Positions 8,167 through 16,694 are shown, numbered from the stretch's first letter. The stretch: 64,000 bases of DNA from Arthrobacter sp. StoSoilB22 (GCF_019977315.1 NZ_AP024652.1:2418001-2482000), one strand, 5' to 3'. The notes: generated by a model not told the origin, from the letters alone. A program made the numbers and translations.

Positions 8167-9299
8167 AGAGCAGGGGAGACCAGCGTGAAGAGTCCCGTTT
8201 CCACCGTCAGACCCGGACCGAATGCCATGGAGCAGATCCGTTCCTCATGTTCGGCTGCTGCCCTCTCCAACATGTACTTGAGGACGAACAACACCGTGGC
8301 GCTGCTCATGTTGCCGTATTCCCGTAAAGTCTCCCGGGCCGGGACCAGCTGCTCCTGCGTCAGTTCCAGTTTGGACTCGACTTTGTCCAGGATGCTTCGG
8401 CCGCCAGGGTGTATGGCCCAGTGGGTAATATCTCGGTAGGGCAAGCCATCCAACGATGGCTCTTTGGCGAGCAGTGGCGCCAAGGCACCGGTGATGTGTT
8501 CTTCAATGATGTGCGGAACGTACGATCCCAAGACCATTTCGAATCCTTCGTCCCCAATGTTCCAGGCCATGGCTTCCTCGCCCACCGGCGTCAGGACCGT
8601 TTCGAAGTGATCGAGCCGGATGGCCGGTTCCGGCCCTTGCAGCTCCCGGGCACTTACGACCGCGGCCGCCGCGCCATCACCGAAAATCGCCGATCCCATG
8701 ATGGTGTCGGGATCGTTCGACGTCCTCACATGCAGGGAACAGAGTTCTACGCAGATCACCAGGACAACCGCTGTGGGGTCTGCAACGCAGAACTGCTTGG
8801 CTGCTTTGAGGGCAGGGAAGGCCGCGTAGCAGCCCATGAATCCCAGGTGGTACCGCTGCACGGCAGGATTGAGGCCTAAAGCGCGGACCACCTTGTAGTC
8901 AGGACCGGGGTTGAAGAAACCGGTGCAGGACACCGTGATCACGTGGGTGATGTCATCAAGATCTATACCCGGCGCCTGGGCCACTGCAGCTTTGCCGGCC
9001 TCGACGAACAACTTGGTGGCTTCGGTTGCGAAGATCTCATTCCGGACCTTGGTGCTGGGGCTGAGGACCTGGTTGGTTTCGGGGTCAAAAAACTGCGGAT
9101 TTTCGGGGTGCGCATCTAGGCTGAGTTCGGCTACGGCGGTGTATCGGGTGTCTATGGCTGCTGAGTCGAAGCATGTGCTGACTAGTCGGGTTCCCAGCCG
9201 TGTCAGTCCGGGCTGTGATGCGAAGACGTCTCGGGCTTGCTGCTGGACAAGGATGGTTTGCGGAACTGCGGTTTCAAGGGACCTCATGTATACCGGCAT
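8163..9299 (-). CDS. Type III polyketide synthase (chalcone/alkylresorcinol synthase family)
   Basis: This 378-residue enzyme condenses an acyl-CoA starter with malonyl-CoA. The catalytic triad is visible: Cys in VSCTGFF, His in WAIHPGGRS and Asn in EYGNMSSAT, with the C-terminal loop AFGPGLTVE. Length and motifs are normal, so it should be active. It is the first gene of a three-gene operon with a methyltransferase and a flavin hydroxylase, a layout known from bacterial phenolic-lipid clusters. The product (alkylresorcinol, alkylpyrone or a derived quinone) cannot be read from the sequence. The ribosome site is weak. A TAAGAAT box lies about six bases before the ATG. Confidence 0.93.
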   Translation of the reverse strand: MPVYMRSLETAVPQTILVQQQARDVFASQPGLTRLGTRLVSTCFDSAAIDTRYTAVAELSLDAHPENPQFFDPETNQVLSPSTKVRNEIFATEATKLFVEAGKAAVAQAPGIDLDDITHVITVSCTGFFNPGPDYKVVRALGLNPAVQRYHLGFMGCYAAFPALKAAKQFCVADPTAVVLVICVELCSLHVRTSNDPDTIMGSAIFGDGAAAAVVSARELQGPEPAIRLDHFETVLTPVGEEAMAWNIGDEGFEMVLGSYVPHIIEEHITGALAPLLAKEPSLDGLPYRDITHWAIHPGGRSILDKVESKLELTQEQLVPARETLREYGNMSSATVLFVLKYMLERAAAEHEERICSMAFGPGLTVETGLFTLVSPAL

Positions 9300-9430
9300 G
9301 CTTCATTCTTAGCGAGTAAACCTTGGAAGACAATGGCAGAATCGAAGCTACTGGCCGAGGCTGGTCAGTGTGAGCCAGGCGACGCCGACGAGGGACTGTT
9401 TTGCAGCGCCGCCTAACAGATGGAGAAATC

Positions 9431-11824
9431 ATGACTATTGCCGCGAGCACGGACACACAATCTCCGGGGTCCCACGTTGCGGATACCCACGATCTGATCC
9501 GGGTCCAAGGTGCACGTGAAAACAACCTCAAAGACATCAGCATCGAAATCCCGAAGCGCCGGCTCACTGTCTTCACAGGCGTCTCCGGCTCCGGGAAGAG
9601 TTCACTGGTTTTTGCCACTATCGCGGCAGAGTCACAACGCATGATCAACGAAACCTATAGTGCCTTTGTGCAGGGTTTCATGCCCTCCCTGGCCCGCCCC
9701 GACGTCGATAACCTTGAAGGTTTGACCACCGCGATCATTGTGGACCAGGAACGGATGGGCTCCAACCCGCGCTCCACAGTGGGTACCGCAACAGACGCCA
9801 ATGCCATGCTGCGGATCCTGTTCAGCCGCCTCGGCCAACCCCACATCGGCTCACCCAACGCCTACTCTTTCAATGTTCCCACGGTGAAGGCCAGTGGCGC
9901 CATCACCGTCGAACGCGGCGAAGGCAAAACGAAGACCGAGAAGGCCTCGTTCAATCGCCTGGGCGGAATGTGTTCCCGATGTGAGGGCATGGGGGCGGTC
10001 AATGACTTTGATCTCACGGCCCTCTATGACGACTCCAAGTCCTTGAGCGAAGGCGCGCTCACCATTCCCGGATACACCATGGATGGCTGGTACGGGCGAA
10101 TCTTCAGCGGCTCAGGGTTCTTCAACATGGACAAACCCATTGCCAAATTCACCAAGAAGGAACTCCACGATCTCCTGTACCGGGAGCCCACCAAGATCAA
10201 AGTGGAGGGCATCAACCTCACCTACGAAGGCGTCATCCCCAAGATCCAGAAGTCGATGCTCAGCAAGGACGTAGACGCCCTGCAGCCCCACATCCGCGCG
10301 TTTGTGGAGCGTGCCATCACCTTCACCACGTGCCCGGAATGCGAAGGTACACGCCTTAGCCCCGAAGCCCGGTCCTCCAAGATCAACGGCAAGAGCATCG
10401 CCGACGTCTGCACTATGCAGATCAGCGACCTCGCAGGCTGGGTCCGCTCGCTGGATGAACCCTCCGTTGCTCCGTTACTGAAGGGCCTCCAGCACCTTCT
10501 GGATTCCTTCACCGGAATTGGTTTGGGTTATCTGTCCCTTGACCGGCCGGCCGGCACGTTGTCCGGGGGAGAGGCCCAGCGGACCAAGATGATCCGCCAT
10601 CTGGGTTCATCACTCACCGATATCACTTACGTCTTTGACGAACCCACCATAGGCCTTCACCCCCACGACATCGAGCGCATGAACCAACTGCTGCTACAGC
10701 TTCGGGACAAGGGCAACACTGTGCTGGTGGTCGAACACAAGCCGGAGACGATCGCGATTGCCGACCACGTGGTTGACCTTGGGCCCGGTGCCGGTACCGG
10801 AGGCGGCACAGTATGTTTTGAGGGCGACCTCGAGGGATTGCGGGGGAGCGACACCATCACGGGACGCCATCTGGACGACCGGGCGGCCATCAAGGACAGC
10901 TTTCGTTCCGCTACGGGCCACATGGAAATCCGGGACGCCTCAACGAACAACCTCAAGAACGTCGACGTCGACATCCCCCTTGGCGTTCTTTGTGTCCTCA
11001 CCGGGGTGGCCGGCTCCGGCAAGAGTTCCCTGATTCATGGTTCCGTAGCCAAGCGGGACGGCGTCCTCGTGATCGATCAGGGTGCCATTCGGGGCTCGCG
11101 CAGGAGTAATCCCGCCACGTATACCGGACTGCTGGAACCTATCCGAAAGGCATTCGCCAAAGCCAATGGCGTTAAGCCGGCGCTCTTTAGTTCGAACTCC
11201 GAAGGCGCCTGCCCCACGTGCAATGGTGCAGGTGTCATCTACACGGATCTCGGCGTCATGGCCACCGTTGAATCACCCTGTGAAGAATGTGAAGGAAAGC
11301 GCTTCCAGGCGGCTGTTCTTGAGTATCAGTTGGGGGGCCGGAATATTGCAGAGGTGCTTGCAATGTCTGTAGATGAGGCGGAAGTCTTTTTCAGCGAGGG
11401 GGAGGCCCGAACCCCGGCTGCCCACAAAATTCTCGATCGCCTTGCCGACGTTGGGCTCGGTTACCTAACACTCGGCCAGCCCCTCACCACACTGTCCGGC
11501 GGTGAGCGCCAGCGACTCAAGTTGGCCACGCAAATGTCTGAAAAAGGTGACATTTACATTCTCGACGAGCCAACCACCGGCTTGCACCTGGCCGATGTCC
11601 AGAACCTGCTGGGCATGCTGGATCGACTGGTGGAGTCGGGAAAATCAGTGATTGTGATCGAACACCACCAAGCTGTAATGGCACACGCGGACTGGATCAT
11701 AGATCTCGGACCTGGCGCGGGTCACGACGGCGGCACGATCGTTTTCGCCGGAACGCCCGCAGAGCTTGTGGCCGGGAAATCGACGCTGACCGGCAAACAC
11801 CTGGCAGCGTACGTAGGCGCCTGA
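9431..11824 (+). CDS. UvrA-like ABC ATPase, drug-resistance type (DrrC-like)
   Basis: This protein of about 797 residues has two ABC modules: Walker [10 protein letters not shown] and GVAGSGKSS, signatures LSGGEAQR and LSGGERQR, Walker B VFDEPT and ILDEPT. It has UvrA-type zinc modules (CSRCEGMG with CPECEGTR, and CPTCNGAG with CEECEGKR). It is clearly shorter than repair UvrA (about 950 residues) because the UvrB-binding region near the N-terminus is missing, as in class II UvrA and DrrC, the daunorubicin-resistance protein. No membrane segments are seen. The ATG at 9431 has GGAG at 9422-9425. It is divergent from the PKS operon, so a protective role toward that product or another DNA-damaging agent is plausible. 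Confidence 0.9.
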   Translation: MTIAASTDTQSPGSHVADTHDLIRVQGARENNLKDISIEIPKRRLTVFTGVSGSGKSSLVFATIAAESQRMINETYSAFVQGFMPSLARPDVDNLEGLTTAIIVDQERMGSNPRSTVGTATDANAMLRILFSRLGQPHIGSPNAYSFNVPTVKASGAITVERGEGKTKTEKASFNRLGGMCSRCEGMGAVNDFDLTALYDDSKSLSEGALTIPGYTMDGWYGRIFSGSGFFNMDKPIAKFTKKELHDLLYREPTKIKVEGINLTYEGVIPKIQKSMLSKDVDALQPHIRAFVERAITFTTCPECEGTRLSPEARSSKINGKSIADVCTMQISDLAGWVRSLDEPSVAPLLKGLQHLLDSFTGIGLGYLSLDRPAGTLSGGEAQRTKMIRHLGSSLTDITYVFDEPTIGLHPHDIERMNQLLLQLRDKGNTVLVVEHKPETIAIADHVVDLGPGAGTGGGTVCFEGDLEGLRGSDTITGRHLDDRAAIKDSFRSATGHMEIRDASTNNLKNVDVDIPLGVLCVLTGVAGSGKSSLIHGSVAKRDGVLVIDQGAIRGSRRSNPATYTGLLEPIRKAFAKANGVKPALFSSNSEGACPTCNGAGVIYTDLGVMATVESPCEECEGKRFQAAVLEYQLGGRNIAEVLAMSVDEAEVFFSEGEARTPAAHKILDRLADVGLGYLTLGQPLTTLSGGERQRLKLATQMSEKGDIYILDEPTTGLHLADVQNLLGMLDRLVESGKSVIVIEHHQAVMAHADWIIDLGPGAGHDGGTIVFAGTPAELVAGKSTLTGKHLAAYVGA

Positions 11825-11866
11825 CACCTCCGCGAGCTGCCGGCCGGCATAGAACACGCTGGCCCG

Positions 11867-11885
11867 GCAGCTACTTCTACTCCCG
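11867..11885 (+). repeat. Left direct repeat / putative attachment site
   Basis: GCAGCTACTTCTACTCCCG matches the copy at 15744-15762 at 18 of 19 positions in the same orientation. An inverted CGGGAGT follows at 11919-11925. Confidence 0.65.
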
Positions 11886-11927
11886 CGCTTTAACTGGCAT
11901 GCACGGGTATTCGTGAGCCGGGAGTAG

Positions 11928-11950
11928 TCGCCCTTCCGGGCGAGATTTCT
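11928..11950 (+). terminator. Short hairpin downstream of the UvrA-like gene
   Basis: TCGCCC (11928-11933) and GGGCGA (11938-11943) pair perfectly around a TTCC loop and are followed by GATTTCTT. It may end the UvrA-like transcript, or may belong to the left end of the mobile element. Confidence 0.4.
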
Positions 11951-12013
11951 TCCTGGCTCTCTCGATGCTTCTTGCGTCAGCGGAGTAATTGCCTGGCCAC
12001 CTATGATGAGCCA

Positions 12014-12658
12014 ATGGGTTTCGGACGTGAGGCAAAGCGGGTGCGGGATGCGTCGTTGCCTCTTGGCCCTCGCTTCAGGGCATTAGGTTCATGGATCCAA
12101 CTTGCCCGGCCGATCGCGTTTGAGCCTACTTGGGCCTACCTTGAGGCGAAGTTGGATTGTTCTTGGCGTGAGCCGGACTTCTTTCTGCCCGCGATGGACC
12201 TCTTGGAGGCAGAACGAGAGGTCCACCTCAGGCTCGAATCGGAGTATGCCGAGCTTCGTAGACTGCAGAAGGCTGCCGGCCGTCGCTCTCCGTCTAGAGA
12301 CGAAGTTACGCCGACTCAACCGCGTCGCTGGCATGGCGACGAGCAGGCTGGCGCGCGTTACTCTCTCGAAGCTTGGCTTCGCATTGAAGGCGCCCTCCTG
12401 TCCGCCACCGATGGCGGACGCAGGGTGCGCGCTGTGATTGAAGAGGCCTTGGCTAGCTCAACGCCACCAGAGCCTGATTTCGATGAACTCCAGTCGATCC
12501 TGGACTGGGCGCGCCATCAGATTCACGTTGTTGGATGGGAAACTGACCCAGCCAAGTATCGAATTGCCGGGGCCATTCATCGTGCTCTTGGGCATTTGTA
12601 CTTGCTATTTCTAGAGATTCCTCCTGTCGGGAATCCGTGGAATTTCCGCTCCGTTTAG
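12014..12658 (+). CDS. Unknown passenger protein of the mobile element
   Basis: I do not recognise this protein of about 214 residues. It has no signal peptide or membrane segment and is rich in Trp, Arg and Glu. A long charged helix (LEAEREVHLRLESEYAELRR) sits near residues 60-80, and the C-terminal half looks helical. The frame is open from 11972, but TATGAT (12002-12007) lies six bases before the ATG at 12014, so a leaderless start there is most likely. Third codon positions look less GC-biased than in the flanking core genes. Its stop is two bases from that of the recombinase operon, so it is the only cargo candidate. The function is unknown. Confidence 0.6.
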   Translation: MGFGREAKRVRDASLPLGPRFRALGSWIQLARPIAFEPTWAYLEAKLDCSWREPDFFLPAMDLLEAEREVHLRLESEYAELRRLQKAAGRRSPSRDEVTPTQPRRWHGDEQAGARYSLEAWLRIEGALLSATDGGRRVRAVIEEALASSTPPEPDFDELQSILDWARHQIHVVGWETDPAKYRIAGAIHRALGHLYLLFLEIPPVGNPWNFRSV

Positions 12659-12660
12659 CA

Positions 12661-13515
12661 TCACGTTGCCTGTCTTGGTGCCGCTATGTATTGGGCGTAG
12701 GCGGCGGCTGAGTCTGTGGCGTGGCGTTCGATGGTGGTGGGGGAGTAGCCGAGGGTTTCGGCGATGATGGCCACGGGTGCGAGTTTGGTGAGTTCGTGGA
12801 GTGTTCCCAGGCGTGCGGCGCGGGTGCTGAAGAGTTTGCTGAGGCGGGTTGTGAGGTGTCCTGGGTGGATGTGGCGTCCGGGTGATGCTCCGCGGAATAC
12901 CCACTTGGTGTTGGGGTGCGCGGCGGTCAGTTCGTGGCCCGGGTTTGCGGCGAGCTCCCGCCACGGCTGTGCAAGGGGATCCGGCAATGCGATCTGGAGA
13001 GTCCCCAGTTGAACGGTGACCAGTTCGTCGGTGACGCTGACGTCGTCCCAGGTTAGCCGTGCGATGTTCTCTGCCTGTTGTCCGAAGACGAGGATCAGGA
13101 TGGCCGCGGCCCGGTCGCGGGTTTCCAGTTCATCGGTGTGGATGATGTGGTGGAGTGCTTGGTCTTGTCCAGCTTTGGGGAGTCGTGGGCTCGTGCCGCG
13201 GCGGTGCGGAATGATGGTGAGCCCAGCTGGGGCGGCTTTGGTTTTGATGGCCCATTTGAGGAAGCGCTCAGCGATGCGCCTGGTCGTGGGTCCTTCGGCT
13301 TGCCAAACATCAAGGTGGGATTGCTGGAGTTCCGGCAGTTTGATGCCGTGGTTGGTGAGCCAGTTTAGGAGGTCGATGGCGACGGTGACTTCTTGCTTGG
13401 CACGAAGAAAAGTGCCGCGCGTAACTTCGTCCATGAGATTCATGCGCCGTTGGTGGTGCCAGCGGATGTAGCGGCGGATCACGTCAAGGTTCTGGGGGTC
13501 GCTGACGCGGTTCAT
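12661..13515 (-). CDS. Degenerate tyrosine recombinase domain (C-terminal part of a frameshifted gene)
   Basis: This 284-residue ORF has a phage-integrase-like fold: an N-terminal core-binding region (about 1-110) and a catalytic-like domain (about 120-280, RLTWDDV and ETLGYSPTTIERHA). The catalytic residues are gone. The GLR arginine is replaced in FGQQAENIARL, there is no HxxR box, and the nucleophile position reads IERHA rather than a tyrosine. It is in the +1 frame relative to the preceding ORF; removing one C at 13564-13568 fuses them into one 486-residue product. It is probably an accessory, non-catalytic recombinase subunit. The ATG is only the first in this frame and may not be used. 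Confidence 0.65.
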   Translation of the reverse strand: MNRVSDPQNLDVIRRYIRWHHQRRMNLMDEVTRGTFLRAKQEVTVAIDLLNWLTNHGIKLPELQQSHLDVWQAEGPTTRRIAERFLKWAIKTKAAPAGLTIIPHRRGTSPRLPKAGQDQALHHIIHTDELETRDRAAAILILVFGQQAENIARLTWDDVSVTDELVTVQLGTLQIALPDPLAQPWRELAANPGHELTAAHPNTKWVFRGASPGRHIHPGHLTTRLSKLFSTRAARLGTLHELTKLAPVAIIAETLGYSPTTIERHATDSAAAYAQYIAAPRQAT

Positions 13516-14122
13516 GGCCTGGGTTGCCCAGCTGTCGTAGCGGGTCAGGAAAGCATTTCGTTTGGGGGAGCACCTCGTGTTCGATGAGGAGTCCCCGGAC
13601 GTATTCGCGGGTGCGTGAGTCGGGTAGTTCGTCGAAGGTTGCGTGGCTGATGGTGGGTGCGGTGGCGAGGTTTCGAAGGAAGGCTGTGACGTGCTTTTGT
13701 CGGATCCAGGTCATGCCGCTGTTGGCCCGTTTCATGGTCTTTAATGCCGCGGCCAGCGGGATCAGTTCCGTGGCGATGATTCCCGTGGCCGGGTTGGTCA
13801 GGAGGTTATCAACGACGTCGCCGAGGACGCAGGCCCAGCAGTGCGCACCGGTATAGAGCTCGTCTTCGGCGCCGCAGCCCTGGCAGTCGAGATTGAGCCG
13901 AACGCCCGAGCAGTTCCGGCATGCCGGCTGTTCATCGATGATTCCGGGCAGGATGCCGTCGTGGCCGCATTCGCAGACCCCGCGGGTGCGTTTTGCCTGC
14001 TGATAGCAGTAGCCGCAGACTCCGCCGTCGGGCCAGCGCGCGACTGTTTGGTGGTGCTGGCCGCAGCGGCCGCAGGGGACAGGCCAGCGGGTGGGGTCCT
14101 CTGCCTTACGGGGCCTACTCAC
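13484..14122 (-). CDS. Multi-zinc-ribbon N-terminal part of the frameshifted recombinase-associated gene
   Basis: This 212-residue ORF starts at a GTG (14122) inside GTGAGTAG, overlapping the stop of the HTH gene, so it is translationally coupled. It carries CGRC, CGYC, a CEC pair, CRNC, CQGC and CWAC in the first 90 residues, suggesting about three zinc ribbons, then a helical region. After EHEVLP the frame runs into an unrelated Pro/Arg-rich tail. Shifting by one base at the C5 run gives KRNAFLTRYDSWATQAMNR, which continues into the recombinase-like ORF. The frameshift may be a mutation, a sequencing error or programmed. Confidence 0.65.
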   Translation of the reverse strand: MSRPRKAEDPTRWPVPCGRCGQHHQTVARWPDGGVCGYCYQQAKRTRGVCECGHDGILPGIIDEQPACRNCSGVRLNLDCQGCGAEDELYTGAHCWACVLGDVVDNLLTNPATGIIATELIPLAAALKTMKRANSGMTWIRQKHVTAFLRNLATAPTISHATFDELPDSRTREYVRGLLIEHEVLPQTKCFPDPLRQLGNPGHEPRQRPPEP

Positions 14123-14468
14123 CGTCCTCGGGAGCGACGAGCCGGACGCGTCGGGCGATCGGGTTGCCGGGTTGGATGCCGAGGTCTTCACTGCGCTTGG
14201 GGGCGTTCGCTGTCGCTGCGGCGCGCATCTCCACGAAAGGTTCGAAAAGGTCGTTTGGTGTGCAGTCCAGGATGTCGCAGAGCGCGGCGAATGTCCTTGC
14301 CGGAATGCGCTCCGGCGTGGAGGTGACCAGCCTGTAGACCTGGCTTTCGGAGAGGTTGATGCCACGGGATTTCAGGAGCGGCATCAGTTCGGTGGTCTTC
14401 CAGAGGTTCTGCTTTGCCATCAGGGCTCGCAGGTTCCAGCGGTAGCCGATCCGGCGCTGTTCAGGCAT
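14115..14468 (-). CDS. XRE-like helix-turn-helix protein of the recombinase operon
   Basis: This 117-residue protein has a HTH of the Cro/XRE type (about residues 20-85: ELMPLLKSRGINLSESQVYR then FAALCDILDCTPNDLF), as in short regulators next to actinobacterial integrases. The ATG at 14468 overlaps the end of the integrase by 8 bases, and its own end overlaps the next start by 8 bases, so all three genes are coupled. It may repress the operon or help assemble the recombination complex. Confidence 0.8.
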   Translation of the reverse strand: MPEQRRIGYRWNLRALMAKQNLWKTTELMPLLKSRGINLSESQVYRLVTSTPERIPARTFAALCDILDCTPNDLFEPFVEMRAAATANAPKRSEDLGIQPGNPIARRVRLVAPEDGE

Positions 14469-15585
14469 CTGGGTCCTCCAAGTTCGCGATGCGGCGTGCA
14501 ATCATCTGCTGCACGGTTTTCTGCTTGAAGTCCGACGATACCGAGGTATAGAGCCCGGTAGTCGACGCATAGGAGTGGCCAACCTGCGTCTGCACGAAGG
14601 CCGCATCATAACCGGCTTCGATCAGGTGGGTCACGTAGGAATGCCTGAGGCAGTGCAGGCCCAGCTCCTGGGGCAGACCGACGGCATCCCGCGCGGCAGC
14701 GAACGCATCACCGAAAGAGCCCAGGGACATCCGGGCGCCACGCTCACTGGGCCACAGCGCCGAGGACCGTTCAGCTGTCGGAAACTGTTGCCGCATGCCG
14801 CCGGCTGTCCAGGTCTTGAGCTGGTCCACGACCCAGTCGAACTCCGGCACGGTCAACACGGTCCGCCTTCTGGGTCCTGAGCCTGCCGTGCCTTTGGCGA
14901 ATCGAACCTGGACTGCTCCGAACCGGCCGTAGTCGCTGACGTGCGGATTCGGGCCGAAATCTTCCAGGTCCAGCATGGTCATTTCGCGCCGGCGAAGCCC
15001 GTAGGCGTAGCAGACCTTGAACGCCACCGAGTCGCGGAACAGGGGCAGCCAGCGTTTGCTGCCGGCGGCGTATTCACGGTCGACAAGGTCATCGAGGTAG
15101 TCGAAAAGACGCTGCAGTTCCGCCTTCGTGAATGAGCGCTTCTTCGCCGGGACAGCATCATCGGTGGTGTGCCGTGGCGTGTTCCACTCGAAGCAGATCT
15201 GGCTCGGAATATCGCCGAATGTCCGTTCACAGAACTCGCCCCACCCATAGCCAGGATGGGTCAGGAACGAGCAGAACATCGCCACGGCGTTGCTGTACGA
15301 GCGCAACGTCTTCAGGCCGATCGGCTTGTCGCCAGAACGCAGATCGGCCAGGAAATCATCGATATCGGCCGGGCGCCATTGCCACGGAAATTCACCCGTG
15401 AAGCGCTGAAAACGCCCCAGCAGCTGGCAACGCTGCTTGATGGTCTGCGTCGTGAGGCCACGGGCAAGCATCTGTGCCCGCCAGCCATCCAGCATGGCCG
15501 TAAAAATCCGTTCATCAGCACGGAACAGCCCAATGTCCGGATCCACCAGCATCCGCGGGACAAAACCCGGAACGGCACCACTCAC
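14461..15585 (-). CDS. Tyrosine recombinase/integrase
   Basis: This 374-residue site-specific recombinase keeps the catalytic set: R198 (YGLRRRE), H311 and R314 (HCLRHSYVTHL), H337 (VGHSYAS) and nucleophile Y346 (TTGLYTS). The N-terminal SAM-like core-binding domain spans about residues 25-115. It is the first gene of the operon and the only one with a complete active site, so it should do the strand exchange at the flanking repeats. The 160 bases upstream to the right repeat probably hold its promoter and arm sites. The start is the first in-frame candidate and is not certain. Confidence 0.9.
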   Translation of the reverse strand: MSGAVPGFVPRMLVDPDIGLFRADERIFTAMLDGWRAQMLARGLTTQTIKQRCQLLGRFQRFTGEFPWQWRPADIDDFLADLRSGDKPIGLKTLRSYSNAVAMFCSFLTHPGYGWGEFCERTFGDIPSQICFEWNTPRHTTDDAVPAKKRSFTKAELQRLFDYLDDLVDREYAAGSKRWLPLFRDSVAFKVCYAYGLRRREMTMLDLEDFGPNPHVSDYGRFGAVQVRFAKGTAGSGPRRRTVLTVPEFDWVVDQLKTWTAGGMRQQFPTAERSSALWPSERGARMSLGSFGDAFAAARDAVGLPQELGLHCLRHSYVTHLIEAGYDAAFVQTQVGHSYASTTGLYTSVSSDFKQKTVQQMIARRIANLEDPDA

Positions 15586-15743
15586 AACGACCCCTAAACC
15601 ATGGAAACATGCATTAGATGCAGGAAACCTACAGGCGCAAGGGATCCGGGCGCAAATTCAAGTCCGAGCCGAGAACACTTTCTTCCTCGTCAAAGCGTTC
15701 TGACCTGCGCAAACGTTGGATACGTCGCGGGACGGGAGTTCTC

Positions 15744-15762
15744 GCAGCTACTTCCACTCCCG
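15744..15762 (+). repeat. Right direct repeat / putative attachment site
   Basis: GCAGCTACTTCCACTCCCG is the partner of 11867-11885. It is preceded by CGGGAGTTCTCGC (15733-15745), which resembles CGGGAGTAGTCGC at the left end. It lies 50 bases beyond the 3' end of the sigma-factor gene. Confidence 0.65.
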
Positions 15763-15812
15763 TTATTTGAACGCCGATAATCTACATTATGTAAAGTAGT
15801 CTGAAAGTGACC

Positions 15813-16694
15813 CTACCCCGTCGATTTTCCTGAACCCTTTATTGCGCTGCGCATCTGGTGCAGAGTAGCTAGGCCCGCCTCGCACTTCGGGCACTCATCC
15901 ACATGCCGTCGAATCCTGGCGCTGCCTGGCATTCGTCCGTCGTTGAGGACGAATTTCCCGAAATGCTGCGACACGTCAGCACAAGAGTCCGTTGCCTTTA
16001 CGAGAACGTGATCCTGGAAATATGCCTGCCGAAGTCCTTTCCGCGCACGTATGAGCAACGCCGATACACCGTTCGGCGTCAATCCCATGATCGGCGCCAC
16101 CGCTGCCGGCTTCATGGTTTCCACCTCGCTGTACCAAAGCACAGCCTGCCAACGCATCGGCAGGGACCGGAATGCTTCAATGAGCGAGGACGTCTCCAAG
16201 GATCGGAGATAGGGATCCTCATATCCGGTGTCGCCATCCCCATTCAGGAGGTCGCTCAAGAAGCCAGCGCGCCTCGCCTGTACGTTGCGACGATGTGCCG
16301 TTCTTCGCACAGTGGTCACGAGATAGGCCCTGAAAGAGTCCGCCGGTCCCCTGCCACTAGCCAGAGCCTGAAACACAGACGCAATTGCCTCCCCCACAAC
16401 ATCGTCCACGTCCGACAGATTGTCGGTCTCCACCCGGGCCACGTACGCGGCGAGTTTTTTGTACCTACCAAAAAGTTCGGCAAAGGCAGAAAACTGCCCA
16501 GCCCGCACCGCGGAAACCAAAGACACGTCACACCACCCAAGCGGCTCGGCCCTCTCCAGACCCTCGACCGCCTGCAGGGCGGGGTTCGGCACGGTCGCCC
16601 CACTCCCCCGCCGCTGGCCGCACAATGTCCCTCCGCAGGCGCATGGCTTTGGATCCGCGGCTAACTGCGGGTAGATCAGGTTCGCAGCGCACAT
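15813..16694 (-). CDS. Sigma-70 family factor with C-terminal zinc-finger motif
   Basis: This protein (up to 293 residues) has ECF-like regions. Region 2 is around residues 60-140 (AFAELFGRYKKLAAYVARVE, VDDVVGEAIASVFQAL) and region 4 is around 165-225 (LPMRWQAVLWYSEVE, IMGLTPNGVSALLIRARKGL). The C-terminus carries RRHVDECPKC (H-x3-C-x2-C), the motif of zinc-finger anti-sigma domains, so sigma and regulator may be fused. The N-terminal stretch has a CAC/C cluster of doubtful reality; alternative GTG starts are 16592 (after GGGGAG) and 16526. The mobile element lies directly downstream and may have separated it from a partner gene. Confidence 0.78.
   Translation of the reverse strand: MCAANLIYPQLAADPKPCACGGTLCGQRRGSGATVPNPALQAVEGLERAEPLGWCDVSLVSAVRAGQFSAFAELFGRYKKLAAYVARVETDNLSDVDDVVGEAIASVFQALASGRGPADSFRAYLVTTVRRTAHRRNVQARRAGFLSDLLNGDGDTGYEDPYLRSLETSSLIEAFRSLPMRWQAVLWYSEVETMKPAAVAPIMGLTPNGVSALLIRARKGLRQAYFQDHVLVKATDSCADVSQHFGKFVLNDGRMPGSARIRRHVDECPKCEAGLATLHQMRSAIKGSGKSTG

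Larger units (their letters stand above)
11867..15762. mobile_element. Putative tyrosine-recombinase mobile element with one passenger gene
   Basis: This 3.9 kb segment is bounded by a 19-bp direct repeat (GCAGCTACTTCYACTCCCG, one mismatch) and holds a four-ORF recombinase operon on the minus strand plus one passenger gene on the plus strand. The passenger and the operon converge with only two bases between stop codons. At each end an ACTCCCG is paired with an inverted CGGGAGT (11879-11885/11919-11925 and 15733-15739/15756-15762), which look like recombinase-binding arms. It sits between a UvrA-like gene and a sigma-factor gene. The exact ends and the empty-site sequence are inferred. Confidence 0.7.

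Noticed and set aside
12661..15585. Classical recombinase-in-trio (RIT) element
   Set aside because: RIT elements carry three full tyrosine recombinases. Here the middle gene is a small HTH protein and the third lacks catalytic residues.
15783..15793. Palindrome TACATTATGTA near the right end of the mobile element
   Set aside because: It lies outside the direct repeat and has no counterpart at the left end, so it was not counted as an element end. It could be a weak regulatory or terminator feature.
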